The notes: generated by a model not told the origin, from the sequence alone. DNA of 64,000 nucleotides from an uncultured Prevotellaceae bacterium (GCA_900316985.1 ONFE01000007.1:43628-107627); one strand, 5' to 3'. Positions 50,441 to 59,352 are shown, numbered from the stretch's first letter. Translations and numbers: made by a program.

Positions 50441-51994
50441 ATGAAGAAACTATTATTACCTATTCTGCTCATGGTAGCAGTGTCTGCGAATGCAGCAGAG
50501 AATCCAGTGTTAACGATTGAGGGCGGTCAGGTACAGGGCGTACTGGCCGACGATCATCCCGATGTGTATGTCTATCGTGGCATTCCCTATGCTGCGCCTC
50601 CCATCCGCGAGAACCGATGGAAGGCTCCCCAGCCCGTCGTACCCTGGAAGGGCGTGAAAATCTGTGACACCTTCGGTCGTCCGAGTTATCAGGCCATTCA
50701 GTACACCGGTGGTTATTACACCGAGTGGGGCTACGGCAAGGAGGCTGCCTTCAGCGAGGACTGTCTGTATCTGAACGTCTGGACGAAAGCCCCCGGACAG
50801 GTGGGCAAGAAACTCCCCGTTGCCCTGTGGATTCACGGCGGCGGCTATCGTGAAGGTTTTGGTTCTGAGCCAGAGTTCGATGGTCAGGAATGGGGTGCCA
50901 AGGACGTGGTGCTAGTATCTATCAACTATCGTCTGGGCATCTTTGGATTCCTCTGCCACCCCGCTTTGGCTGAAGAAAGTCCGAATAAAGTTTCTGGAAA
51001 CTACGGTATCCTCGATCAGATTGAGGCCCTGAAGTGGATTAAGAAGAACATTGCTCAGTTTGGTGGCGATCCTGACAACGTAACCATTTTTGGCCAGAGT
51101 GCAGGAGGAGGCAGCGTTCGTACTCTCTGTGAGTCACCTTTGGCTCGTGGCCTGTTCCACAAGGCTGTTATCATGAGTGCCCAGGGACTCTCTATCCCCA
51201 ATCCAAACGGCGGCGGTATGATGGGTGGCCGATATGGTGGCGGTTCCATCGAGGATGCAGCCAACAACGCCAAGAAGATGTTCGACTGGGCAGGAATGAC
51301 AGACTTGCAAAAAATGCGTCAGGCCAGTACTGAGACCGTATTTGCGCTGCCTACCATCTATCATCAGGTGAACAACGCCGGTCAGCAGCAGTTTGGTGGC
51401 TTTGGTGGTATGATGCGTATGGGCTATATGCCAATGATAGACGGCTATGTCAGCTTGAAGAGTTTCGACGATGCTACCCGCGAGGGTACATTGGCTGATG
51501 TTCCTTATATGATTGGTTTTACGCTCAACGATATGGGTAACATGGCGCCCAATATTGCCGAGTTCTGTAAGGTTCGTGCCGAGAAAGGCGGTAAGGCCTG
51601 GGCCTACGAGTTTGCCCGTCCGTTGCCCGATGATGGCAGTCATCCTGAGGTGACGCAGCGTCTGCGTGGTGCATTCCACTCCTCCGACCTTTGGTTCGTG
51701 TTCAAGAGTCTGAAGCACTGCTGGCGTCCTTGGACTAAGGGCGACTGGGATCTCTCCGAGAAGATGTTGACGGCTTGGACAAACTTCGTTAAGTATAGCG
51801 ATCCCAATGGTCCGAAGGGTGGCGTATGGGCTCCTTGCACAGGGAAGAATCCGAAGTTTATGGTGTTTAAACTGAACGACAAGGACGCTGAGGCCTCTGT
51901 CTACGGCGAGCCTGAGATAGCACCTCAGCAAGGTTTCGGCGGATTCCCGGGAGGACCTGGTAGGCCTGGCGCTCCTGTTAATCCAAGAAAATAA
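50441..51994 (+). CDS. Type-B carboxylesterase, secreted
   Basis: A 517-residue alpha/beta hydrolase. Signal peptide MKKLLLPILLMVAVSANA; VYRGIPYAAPPIRENRWKAP, EDCLYLNVWTKA, WIHGGGYREGFG (oxyanion) and IFGQSAGGGSVRTL (nucleophile Ser in GQSAGG) define the family. The C-terminus is Gly/Pro-rich (QQGFGGFPGGPGRPG). It could hydrolyse esters on plant polysaccharides or other carboxylic esters; specificity is not visible. Confidence 0.92.
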   Translation: MKKLLLPILLMVAVSANAAENPVLTIEGGQVQGVLADDHPDVYVYRGIPYAAPPIRENRWKAPQPVVPWKGVKICDTFGRPSYQAIQYTGGYYTEWGYGKEAAFSEDCLYLNVWTKAPGQVGKKLPVALWIHGGGYREGFGSEPEFDGQEWGAKDVVLVSINYRLGIFGFLCHPALAEESPNKVSGNYGILDQIEALKWIKKNIAQFGGDPDNVTIFGQSAGGGSVRTLCESPLARGLFHKAVIMSAQGLSIPNPNGGGMMGGRYGGGSIEDAANNAKKMFDWAGMTDLQKMRQASTETVFALPTIYHQVNNAGQQQFGGFGGMMRMGYMPMIDGYVSLKSFDDATREGTLADVPYMIGFTLNDMGNMAPNIAEFCKVRAEKGGKAWAYEFARPLPDDGSHPEVTQRLRGAFHSSDLWFVFKSLKHCWRPWTKGDWDLSEKMLTAWTNFVKYSDPNGPKGGVWAPCTGKNPKFMVFKLNDKDAEASVYGEPEIAPQQGFGGFPGGPGRPGAPVNPRK

Positions 51995-52011
51995 TCAGAA
52001 ATCTACGTTCA

Positions 52012-52055
52012 CAGATTCACAGTTTACCAAGAAAAAGGGTATTACTGTGAATCTG
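52012..52055 (+). other. Hairpin after the carboxylesterase gene
   Basis: CAGATTCACAGT (52012-52023) and ACTGTGAATCTG (52044-52055) form a perfect 12 bp stem with a 20 nt loop. It may serve as a terminator, but no T-run follows. Confidence 0.55.
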
Positions 52056-52124
52056 TTAATTAAGAGGGGATAATTCTGAATGAAGGTCTTTCAAGGTGAA
52101 ATGCAAAATTAATCCATCATTTTT

Positions 52125-52155
52125 TTTGCATTTCACTTAAATTTCACTACCTTTG
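52125..52155 (+). promoter_or_regulatory. Promoter of the ferredoxin oxidoreductase operon
   Basis: TTTG 52125-52128, a 19 bp spacer, TACCTTTG 52148-52155; the first gene starts 71 bp downstream. Confidence 0.75.
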
Positions 52156-52225
52156 CACCCTGAATTTTAGAACAGGTTTTTGTTTGGGAAAAACGAAGAT
52201 TGGATATTAGCATTAAACAAGTAAT

Positions 52226-52456
52226 ATGGCAAAGTTGAAAGGAGCCATCGTGGTGGATAGTGAGCGGTGCAAGGGATGCCAGTTGTGCATCATCGCTTGC
52301 CCTCAGAACGTCATCGCCATGGCTGGAAAAGTGAATCTGCACGGCTACCCTTATGTTGAGGCTGCCAACGAGGAGGCCTGTGTTGGCTGTGCCTCGTGTG
52401 GCATTGTATGCCCCGACGGCTGTATCACCGTGTATCGTAAAAAAGTGGAGGAGTAA
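52226..52456 (+). CDS. korD: 2-oxoacid:ferredoxin oxidoreductase, delta (ferredoxin) subunit
   Basis: A 76-residue protein with two 4Fe-4S motifs, CKGCQLCIIACP and CVGCASCGIVCP. It is the electron-carrying subunit. It is followed 3 bp later by the alpha subunit. The kor symbols assume the 2-oxoglutarate-type arrangement; a branched-chain (vor) enzyme is equally possible. Confidence 0.87.
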   Translation: MAKLKGAIVVDSERCKGCQLCIIACPQNVIAMAGKVNLHGYPYVEAANEEACVGCASCGIVCPDGCITVYRKKVEE

Positions 52457-52459
52457 GTT

Positions 52460-53542
52460 ATGGCAGAAGAGAAAGAAGTTGTATTGATGAAAGGCAACGA
52501 GGCTATTGCCCACGCTGCCATTCGTTGCGGATGCGACGGCTATTTCGGCTATCCTATTACTCCGCAGAGTGAAGTGATTGAGACGCTGGCTGAGCTGAAG
52601 CCTTGGGAAACCACCGGTATGCAGGTGGTTCAGGCCGAGAGCGAGCTGGCATCTATCTACATGGTCTATGGAGCTGCCGGTGCCGGTAAGCGTGCCATGA
52701 CCTCATCGTCGTCTCCCGGTGTCGCCCTGATGCAGGAAGGCATTACATACATGGCTGGTGCCGAGGTGCCAGGCGTGTTCGTGAACGTGCAGCGCGGCGG
52801 TCCCGGTCTGGGAACTATCCAGCCTTCGCAGGGTGACTATTTTCAGGCTACCCGTGGCGGTGGTAACGGCGACTACAAGGTGATTGTTCTGGCTCCTTCT
52901 TCTGTTCAGGAGATGGCCGACTTTGTTGACTTGGCCTTCGAACTGGCTTTCAAGTATCGCAATCCAGCCATGATTCTCTCTGATGGTGTGATTGGTCAGA
53001 TGATGGAGAAGATTGTGCTGCCTCCCTTTAAACCCCGTCGTACCGATGAGGAGGTCATCAAGCAGTGCCCCTGGGCTTCCACTGGTAAACCCAAGAACCG
53101 CGAGCGTGTGGTCATCACCTCGCTCGAGCTGAAGCCTGAGATTATGGAGCAGCGCAACCTGGCCCTTCAGGAGAAATACCGCAAGATAGAAGAAAACGAG
53201 GTGCGCTTCGAGCAGCAGCTGATGGACGATGCCGACTATGCCATCGTGGCCTTCGGTTCGGCAGCCCGTATTGCAGAGAAGTCTGTCGAGATTGCCCGCG
53301 AGCAGGGCATCAAGGTCGGTCTGTTCCGTCCTATCACATTGTTCCCGTTCCCCACGAAGCAGATTGCCGAGCTTTCGAAGAAAGTGAAAGGCATCCTCGT
53401 GGCCGAGATCAATGCCGGCCAGATGGTGCAGGATGTTCGCCTGGCGGTGAACGGCGCTGTGCCTGTTGAGCAGTTCGGTCGTTTAGGTGGTATCGTGCCC
53501 GATCCTGAAGAAATCGTTAATGCACTGAAAAAGGTAATGTAA
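52460..53542 (+). CDS. korA: 2-oxoacid:ferredoxin oxidoreductase, alpha subunit (VorB/KorA type)
   Basis: A 360-residue subunit. LMKGNEAIAHAAIRCGCDGY, FGYPITPQSEVIETLAELKP, QAESELASIYMVYGAAGAGK and NVQRGGPGLGTIQPSQGDYF are the typical pyrimidine-binding and domain-III motifs. The full complex oxidatively decarboxylates 2-oxoglutarate or branched 2-oxoacids to acyl-CoA with reduced ferredoxin, or runs in reverse for carboxylation in anaerobes. Confidence 0.92.
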   Translation: MAEEKEVVLMKGNEAIAHAAIRCGCDGYFGYPITPQSEVIETLAELKPWETTGMQVVQAESELASIYMVYGAAGAGKRAMTSSSSPGVALMQEGITYMAGAEVPGVFVNVQRGGPGLGTIQPSQGDYFQATRGGGNGDYKVIVLAPSSVQEMADFVDLAFELAFKYRNPAMILSDGVIGQMMEKIVLPPFKPRRTDEEVIKQCPWASTGKPKNRERVVITSLELKPEIMEQRNLALQEKYRKIEENEVRFEQQLMDDADYAIVAFGSAARIAEKSVEIAREQGIKVGLFRPITLFPFPTKQIAELSKKVKGILVAEINAGQMVQDVRLAVNGAVPVEQFGRLGGIVPDPEEIVNALKKVM

Positions 53543-53546
53543 GACT

Positions 53547-54320
53547 ATGGATAGAAATCAAATAGTTCAACCAGAGAATATCGTCTGCAAGAAGCCGACG
53601 CTGATGAACGACAACAATATGCACTACTGCCCGGGCTGCAGTCATGGTGTGGTGCATAAGCTCATTGCCGAAGTCATCGAAGAGATGGGTATGGAAGACA
53701 AGGCCGTAGGCGTATCGCCCGTGGGCTGTGCCGTCTTCGCGTACAACTATATAGATATCGACTGGCAGGAGGCTGCCCATGGACGTGCTCCCGCGCTGGC
53801 CACTGGCATCAAGCGCTGCTGGCCCGACCGTCTGGTGTTCACTTATCAGGGCGATGGCGACCTGGCTTGTATCGGTACCTGTGAGACCATTCATGCTCTG
53901 AATCGTGGCGAGAACATCGTGATTATCTTCGTCAATAATGCCATTTACGGTATGACGGGTGGTCAGATGGCTCCTACCACGCTGATTGGCCAGAAGACTT
54001 CTACATGTCCCTACGGCCGTGATCCGGAGATTCACGGTTATCCCTTGAAGATGGCAGATATTGCTGCAGGTCTTGAGGGTACTTGCTATGTGACTCGTCA
54101 GAGCGTGGAGACCGTAGGTGCCATCCTGAAGGCCAAGAAGGCGCTGCGCAAGGCTTTCGAGGCTTCAATGGCCGGCAAGGGTTCAAGCCTCGTGGAATTC
54201 GTCTCTACCTGCAACAGTGGTTGGAAACTCTCTCCTGCCAAGGCTAACGAATGGATGAAGGAGAACATGTTCCCCTTCTATCCCAAAGGTGACTTAAAAG
54301 ACACGACTGGCGTAAAATAA
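53547..54320 (+). CDS. korB: 2-oxoacid:ferredoxin oxidoreductase, beta subunit (TPP-binding)
   Basis: A 257-residue subunit carrying the thiamine diphosphate site. HYCPGCSHGVVHKLIAEVIE, VSPVGCAVFAYNYI, GDGDLACIGTCETIHA and FVNNAIYGMTGGQMAPTT are the conserved TPP and Mg motifs. It starts 4 bp after the alpha subunit. Confidence 0.93.
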   Translation: MDRNQIVQPENIVCKKPTLMNDNNMHYCPGCSHGVVHKLIAEVIEEMGMEDKAVGVSPVGCAVFAYNYIDIDWQEAAHGRAPALATGIKRCWPDRLVFTYQGDGDLACIGTCETIHALNRGENIVIIFVNNAIYGMTGGQMAPTTLIGQKTSTCPYGRDPEIHGYPLKMADIAAGLEGTCYVTRQSVETVGAILKAKKALRKAFEASMAGKGSSLVEFVSTCNSGWKLSPAKANEWMKENMFPFYPKGDLKDTTGVK

Positions 54321-54331
54321 GAAAGAACATT

Positions 54332-54880
54332 ATGAAGAAAGAAATAATTATCAGTGGTTTCGGTGGTCAGGGCGTGCTTTCCATGGGAAAGATTCTGGCC
54401 TATTCGGGACTGATGGAAGGTAAGGAGGTAACGTGGATGCCCGCTTACGGACCGGAACAGCGTGGTGGTACTGCCAACGTGACGGTTATTGTCAGCGATG
54501 AGCGCATTTCGTCTCCTATCCTCAGTAAGTATGATATTGCCGTGGTGTTGAATCAGCCTTCGCTTGATAAGTTTGAACCGAAGATCAAGCCGGGTGGCAT
54601 CCTCATTTACGACGGTTTCGGTGTGATTAATCCTCCCACGCGTAAGGATATCACCATCTATCGTATCGATGCTATGGACAAGGCTGCCGAAATGAAGAAT
54701 TCGAAAGTCTTCAACATGATTGTTCTGGGCGGACTCCTCAAGGTTTCACCTGTGGTCAGCGATAGTGGAGTGGAGAAGGCACTCTTCAAGACACTGCCCG
54801 AGCGCCATCATGATCTGATTCCTCTGAACATGGAAGCTGTCAAGGCCGGCAAGGATGTCATCGAGGAAGTCAAAGTGTGA
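54332..54880 (+). CDS. korC: 2-oxoacid:ferredoxin oxidoreductase, gamma subunit
   Basis: A 182-residue protein. IIISGFGGQGVLSMGKILAY, MPAYGPEQRGGTANVTVIVS and NMIVLGGLLKVSPVV are diagnostic. It completes the delta-alpha-beta-gamma operon. Its 3' end overlaps by 11 bp with the convergent cobC gene. Confidence 0.93.
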   Translation: MKKEIIISGFGGQGVLSMGKILAYSGLMEGKEVTWMPAYGPEQRGGTANVTVIVSDERISSPILSKYDIAVVLNQPSLDKFEPKIKPGGILIYDGFGVINPPTRKDITIYRIDAMDKAAEMKNSKVFNMIVLGGLLKVSPVVSDSGVEKALFKTLPERHHDLIPLNMEAVKAGKDVIEEVKV

Positions 54881-55415
54881 TGACCTGGATGCCGCCGTAT
54901 TCCACTAGATGGCTGAAAGCGTCATCTGCAGGGAAAAGACCGGCATAGATGCCTCCACAGACTAATACGCCCCCGTGGGCAAAGATAGCAACCCTCTCGT
55001 AGGGTTGCTTTTTTAGTTCATCCAGGAAATCGGCCACGCGCTCGTATAGCTGCGGAAAACTCTCGCCGTTGGTGGTTTGCAGGTGCATGTAGTCTTCATA
55101 CCATTTCAGGATGTGCGGATCGGTCTTGGCGATATCATCAAAATTCTGCATTTCCCAGTCGCCCATATACATCTCTTTCAAACGGCTGTCGAGTTTTGGA
55201 TGAGGATAGCCGCAATATGCTGCCAACTTGCTGGCGCGAGATAATGTGGAAGAGAAAACCTTGTCGAGGGATTTCCCTTGGAGCATGTTCTCGAGGTTTT
55301 TCTTTGTCACAGATGCTTCCTGTTCAAAGGTTTCAGCTGTGGGTACATCTGTCCATCCGTAGCACGTTCCTTTTGGAACATTCACACTGGTATGACGAAT
55401 CATATATACTTCCAT
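54870..55415 (-). CDS. cobC: Histidine phosphatase, probable alpha-ribazole phosphatase
   Basis: A 181-residue phosphoglycerate-mutase-like enzyme. MEVYMIRHTSVNVPKGTCYG holds the RH motif, FSSTLSRASKLAAYC and MYMGDWEMQNFDDI follow, and the second His is in VAIFAHGGVLVC. In the cob cluster it would dephosphorylate alpha-ribazole 5'-phosphate or adenosylcobalamin phosphate. It starts 6 bp after cobS. Confidence 0.88.
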   Translation of the reverse strand: MEVYMIRHTSVNVPKGTCYGWTDVPTAETFEQEASVTKKNLENMLQGKSLDKVFSSTLSRASKLAAYCGYPHPKLDSRLKEMYMGDWEMQNFDDIAKTDPHILKWYEDYMHLQTTNGESFPQLYERVADFLDELKKQPYERVAIFAHGGVLVCGGIYAGLFPADDAFSHLVEYGGIQVITL

Positions 55416-55421
55416 ATTCCT

Positions 55422-56195
55422 TTAAAATAAAAGTGTAAGATAGAATGAGAGTTCGATGAGCAGGAACAAGGCACCGCAGCAGTCACCAGTATAGCCGCGA
55501 ATCTTTCTGTTCATCATATAGTAAAGGAAATACATCACGATACAGGGAACGAAGATCAGCAGGCTATCGAAACCACAATAATAGAAAAGCGGTATCATAG
55601 GAAGGACGCCTTCCACAAAGAGAATGATTCCTGCCTTCACGCTCATCTTGCGATAGACGGTCTTGTTCTTGGCCGTTTCCTCAGAGCGGGCATAGGGCAG
55701 AAACATGATAATCTGGGCTGCCAGCATCTTGCAATAGGCATCTCCTGCCATCACGGCAAGAGCTGCAGTAAAAGGAGGCAAATGATAGAGACAGGTGAAA
55801 AGCAAGGCAAAATAGAATATCAGACCAAGCACGCCGTATGTGCCTATGTGTGAATCCTTCATAATGCTGAGGATACGCTCGCGGTCATTGCCTCCACCGC
55901 CGAAACCATCACAGAAGTCGGCGAGCCCATCTTCGTGTAAAGCACCTGTAAGAAGCAGCCTTGTTAAGATGGCTGCTATCACGGCCAAACTCCATGGCAT
56001 CACCATACTTCCAAAATAAAGAACGGCCGACATACTGGCGCCTGTAAGCCATCCCACCAGCGGCCAGTGCTCCACTACCGTGCGGTAACACTCCTTAGGG
56101 GGCTGGTACCATCGCCACAGTGGAAGCCTGGTGAAGAAGGTGAAGGCTGCATAGATGCGTTGCCACCATCGGGTCTGGTCAATATTGATTTCCAT
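55422..56195 (-). CDS. cobS: Adenosylcobinamide-GDP ribazoletransferase
   Basis: A 257-residue membrane enzyme that joins adenosylcobinamide-GDP to alpha-ribazole. FTFFTRLPLWRW, HWPLVGWLTGASM, LLTGALHEDGLADFCDGFGG and MKDSHIGTYGVLGL are the family hallmarks, with about five hydrophobic helices. ATG 56195 is used; a TTG at 56243 would lie inside cobT. Confidence 0.93.
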   Translation of the reverse strand: MEINIDQTRWWQRIYAAFTFFTRLPLWRWYQPPKECYRTVVEHWPLVGWLTGASMSAVLYFGSMVMPWSLAVIAAILTRLLLTGALHEDGLADFCDGFGGGGNDRERILSIMKDSHIGTYGVLGLIFYFALLFTCLYHLPPFTAALAVMAGDAYCKMLAAQIIMFLPYARSEETAKNKTVYRKMSVKAGIILFVEGVLPMIPLFYYCGFDSLLIFVPCIVMYFLYYMMNRKIRGYTGDCCGALFLLIELSFYLTLLF

Positions 56196-56211
56196 TTTTT
56201 GTATTGCTTCT

Positions 56212-57261
56212 TTAGAAATATTTTGTGATGTGGGCGTTTTCAAAGTTGTTCATCTCGTTTACCATCCGCACGGCACTCTCAACGATGGGGTAGGCACAGA
56301 GGGCACCGGTTCCTTCGCCTAAACGCATTCCGAGGTGGAGGATGGGGGTGGCGTGCATCAGGTCCAGCATCCGCTTGTGCCCGCTCTCATCACCACAATG
56401 GCCGAAAACGGCATAATGGAGTACTTCTGGATATATTTGGGAGGCTGCCAACATACAGGCCGACATAATGAATCCGTCGACCATCACCGTCATCTTCAAC
56501 TCTGCTGCACGAAGCATCGCACCAATGGCTCCTGCCATTTCGAAGCCTGCGAAATAGGGAAGTGCTTCTTCTTTGTTTCCACTTTGTGCTCGAAGTTTAT
56601 GGAAGTTATCTACGGCTTGACGCAGAATGATGCGTTTATGCTGTAGTCCGGGAGTGTTGAGGCCGGCTCCAGCCCCAATGCATTCATCCAAAGGGATGTT
56701 TCCGAAAAGATGCATCCAGATGCTGGAAGGTGAGGTGTTGGCAATACCCATCTCTCCCATGCAGATGATGTTGCATCCGTCTTGATGGCAGAGGTCTACA
56801 AGCTCGCATCCAGTCTCTATGGCTTGATTGAATTCGGCTTCACTCATAGCCGGTTCGTAGAGGAAGTTCTTTGTCCCGCGGGCAATCTTGCGGTTAAGGA
56901 TGTCGGGATAGGTTGTCAAATCATAATCCACGCCCATATCAATTATATATAAGGTGAAGCCGTGCTGTCGGCAAAACATGTTTACCCCGCCTCCGCCATG
57001 TGTGAAATTAATCATCTGTTGCCAGGTGACATCGCGAGGACTGACGCTGACACCTTCCCTTTCTATTCCGTGGTCACCACCGAAAAGCAGGTGACAAGGA
57101 TGTTGAAGGGTAGGGGTGAGGGTCTGCTGAATCATGCAGATCTGCTCTGCGAGTGTTTCCAATAGCCCTAAAGACCCTTTGGGCTTGTTCAGGTTGTCAA
57201 TCTTCTCGCGAATGGCGCCCCTTAATGATTCGTCAGGTTTCTCTATCTTGAAATTTCTCAT
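56212..57261 (-). CDS. cobT: Nicotinate-nucleotide--dimethylbenzimidazole phosphoribosyltransferase
   Basis: A 349-residue enzyme making alpha-ribazole 5'-phosphate. KIDNLNKPKGSLGLLETLAE, FGGDHGIEREGVSVSP, GEMGIANTSPSS, IGAGAGLN and HLGMRLGEGTGALCA (with the catalytic Glu) identify it. ATG 57261 is chosen over an alternative start at 57294. Confidence 0.95.
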   Translation of the reverse strand: MRNFKIEKPDESLRGAIREKIDNLNKPKGSLGLLETLAEQICMIQQTLTPTLQHPCHLLFGGDHGIEREGVSVSPRDVTWQQMINFTHGGGGVNMFCRQHGFTLYIIDMGVDYDLTTYPDILNRKIARGTKNFLYEPAMSEAEFNQAIETGCELVDLCHQDGCNIICMGEMGIANTSPSSIWMHLFGNIPLDECIGAGAGLNTPGLQHKRIILRQAVDNFHKLRAQSGNKEEALPYFAGFEMAGAIGAMLRAAELKMTVMVDGFIMSACMLAASQIYPEVLHYAVFGHCGDESGHKRMLDLMHATPILHLGMRLGEGTGALCAYPIVESAVRMVNEMNNFENAHITKYF

Positions 57262-57282
57262 TTTATAAACTACGTATATGTA

Positions 57283-57340
57283 TTTCGGCTGCATTCAGCA
57301 TAGCTCAAGCAAGCTTGGCTTTGCCTTCATTTGCACGAAA
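57283..57340 (+). repeat. 58 bp dispersed repeat, copy 2
   Basis: From TTTCGGCTGCATTCAGCAT to TTTGCACGAAA, between cobU and cobT; homologous to 33922-33979 over its whole length. Confidence 0.65.
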
Positions 57341-57344
57341 TTTC

Positions 57345-57893
57345 TCAATTTCTCATTTTCTTAATTTCCAAAGGAATCCCGCTCACCATCAGTATGACCT
57401 CATCGGCCTTGGAGGCAACATATTGGTTGAACCATCCTTGCAGGTCGGTAAAGCGCCGTTGAACGGCATCGGTGCTAACTCCGCCACTGCCAATCTCATT
57501 TGTTACGAAGATGAAGGTGGCGTCTACGGAAGTAAAGCGGTCAAATTCCTCTTTCATAGCCTGAAGCGCATCTTCGACGGAAGGCTGCTCCCATTCATTG
57601 GCAGCTCGGTCGAAGAAGAAGTTAGTGCACCATAGCGTGATGCAGTCGATGACCACCACCTTATTATATATATTGTCACAATGACGTGAGAGTTGTTTCT
57701 CTTCTTCTATGTTGGTCCATTGAGGTCCACGGCGTTCCTGATGGTGGTGCACCCGCTGTCTGAATTCCTCGTCCCATATATGGGCTGTTGCCAAATAGAT
57801 AGGATGCTCAGACAGGCTCAAGGCCAGAGTTTCTGCGTAAAGACTCTTGCCAGAACGTTGTCCGCCAGTAATGAGGATAATTTTTTTCATCAT
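57345..57893 (-). CDS. cobU: Bifunctional adenosylcobinamide kinase / guanylyltransferase
   Basis: A 182-residue P-loop protein. ILITGGQRSGKSLYAETLAL is the Walker A region; HHHQERRGPQW and VVIDCITLWCTNFFF follow, and VTNEIGSGGVSTDAVQRRF is conserved. First gene of the cob cluster. A minus-strand TATCTTTG (57905-57898) is only 4 bp from the ATG, or 7 bp from the second ATG. No cobalamin riboswitch is seen upstream. Confidence 0.94.
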   Translation of the reverse strand: MMKKIILITGGQRSGKSLYAETLALSLSEHPIYLATAHIWDEEFRQRVHHHQERRGPQWTNIEEEKQLSRHCDNIYNKVVVIDCITLWCTNFFFDRAANEWEQPSVEDALQAMKEEFDRFTSVDATFIFVTNEIGSGGVSTDAVQRRFTDLQGWFNQYVASKADEVILMVSGIPLEIKKMRN

Positions 57894-58088
57894 GTGGCAA
57901 AGATAGTTATAATTTGCCTAAAAAGCGCTATTGCGGCCTAAAATAAGCGATTTAAATCAAGAAATGTGTTCTATAACATGCATTTTTATCAAAAAAATTT
58001 GGAGGTTACGATAATTTTATATTACTTTGCAGCCGTGAAAGTAAAAAGAATTTGTATTTAAAATAATTATTTATTTAAAAAAAGAGAA

Positions 58089-59171
58089 ATGAAAAAGTTA
58101 TTTGTACTCTTCGCAGCCGCTATGCTGACTGCATCTGCTTCTGCACAGGAAACAGCTGTGACAAGCAGCAAATTCGGTGACAACTGGTATGCTGGTATCA
58201 ATGCCGGTATTGCTACTTACCCCAAAGAAAAATTTGGTGATGACGGTTTCTTCAAATCTTTGGCTCCTGAATTCGGTGTTCGTATTGGTAAGAACCTGAC
58301 CACCGTGTTCGGTCTTGCTTTAGATGCAAATATGTATTTCAAGGGAAATGAGAAAATGTTTGGAGACGGCCAGACTTTCGTCAATATGACAAACGTTGAC
58401 CTTTTGGGTACTTTCAATCTCAGCAACCTCTTTGGAGGATATCAGGGTGAGCCTCGTGCTTTCGAGCTTATCGCTCTGTATGGCTTTGGATGGAGTCATA
58501 TGTTCAACCATGCACCTAAGACAAACTTCATTAATTCCAAGGTTGCTCTCGACTTTGCCTTCAACTTCGGTTCTGACAAGCAGTGGCAGTTCTATGTAGA
58601 GCCTGCTCTGAACTATGTGTTGAACGGCTGGGTAGGAGGAAACTACACTGGCGGTGACATGAAGTATGACATCAACAATTCTATCTTTGAACTCAAGGCT
58701 GGTATCAACTACAAGTTCGGTTGCAGCAACGGCACTCACAACTTCGCTATCGAGAAGCTGCGCGACCAGGCTGAAATCGATGCTCTGAACGCCCAGATCA
58801 ACGAGCTCCGCAACCGCAAGCCTCAGGTAATCGAGAAGGAGAAGATTGTTGAGAAGATCGTTGAGAAGGAAGGTGGCGTACGTGAGGTGAAGGTTGAGAA
58901 CCTCGTATTCGTTACATTCGCTCAGGGTAAGAGCGCTCTTACCGCTGATGCCAAGAAGGCTCTCGATGAGATCAAGGAAGGCAAGCACGTGCAGATCGTA
59001 GGTACTGCTTCTCCTGAGGGAAGCAAGGAGCTGAACGACAAGCTGTCTCAGGCTCGTGCCGATGTTGTTGCTGACTACCTCCGCGCTCGTGGTATCGTTG
59101 TTGACGAGGCTACTGGTAAGGGTGTGCAGGGCACAACTTCTAACCGTCTGGCTGTTGTTTACGTGAAGTAA
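58089..59171 (+). CDS. OmpA family outer-membrane protein
   Basis: A 360-residue protein. Signal peptide MKKLFVLFAAAMLTASASAQ; an N-terminal beta-barrel (about 25-215, WYAGINAGIATYPKEKF, KAGINYKFG); a charged linker (IEKEKIVEKIVEKE); and a C-terminal OmpA domain (about 263-360) with FAQGKSALTADAKKALDEI and ASPEGSKELNDKLSQARADV for peptidoglycan binding. It anchors the outer membrane. TACTTTG lies at 58024-58030, and a strong terminator follows. Confidence 0.93.
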   Translation: MKKLFVLFAAAMLTASASAQETAVTSSKFGDNWYAGINAGIATYPKEKFGDDGFFKSLAPEFGVRIGKNLTTVFGLALDANMYFKGNEKMFGDGQTFVNMTNVDLLGTFNLSNLFGGYQGEPRAFELIALYGFGWSHMFNHAPKTNFINSKVALDFAFNFGSDKQWQFYVEPALNYVLNGWVGGNYTGGDMKYDINNSIFELKAGINYKFGCSNGTHNFAIEKLRDQAEIDALNAQINELRNRKPQVIEKEKIVEKIVEKEGGVREVKVENLVFVTFAQGKSALTADAKKALDEIKEGKHVQIVGTASPEGSKELNDKLSQARADVVADYLRARGIVVDEATGKGVQGTTSNRLAVVYVK

Positions 59172-59198
59172 TCATTTGATTAGAACTAATAATAAGGG

Positions 59199-59229
59199 GC
59201 GTGCCAATTCTTTTTGGCACGCTTTTTTT
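59199..59229 (+). terminator. Intrinsic terminator of the OmpA gene
   Basis: GCGTGCCAA (59199-59207), loop TTCTTT, TTGGCACGC (59214-59222), then seven T. Confidence 0.92.
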
Positions 59230-59230
59230 G

Positions 59231-59352
59231 TTTCCGCCCATTTGAAATATCATTTCCACCCATCAGAAGCATTGCTTCCAATCATTGGAAACATCGCTTC
59301 CGTCCATTGGAAACTATGATTCTAAACATCAGATACTATGAATCTTATAGGG
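59231..59352. repeat. Degenerate tandem array of 22 bp units (noncoding)
   Basis: Units start at 59231, 59253, 59275, 59297, 59319 and 59341, exactly 22 bp apart. The common core is TTCC, a few variable bases, CATTGGAAAC and AT; the fifth unit is more diverged and the sixth only partial. Each unit is loosely palindromic (TTTCC / GGAAA). It lies between the OmpA terminator and the ilvD promoter region. Confidence 0.7.

Noticed and set aside
57894-58088. Cobalamin riboswitch upstream of cobU
   Set aside because: The -7 box is only 4-7 bp from the start codon, leaving no room for a leader, and no riboswitch-like core was seen.
59231-59352. CRISPR array
   Set aside because: The 22 bp units follow each other with no unique spacers, they are diverged, and no cas genes are present in the window.
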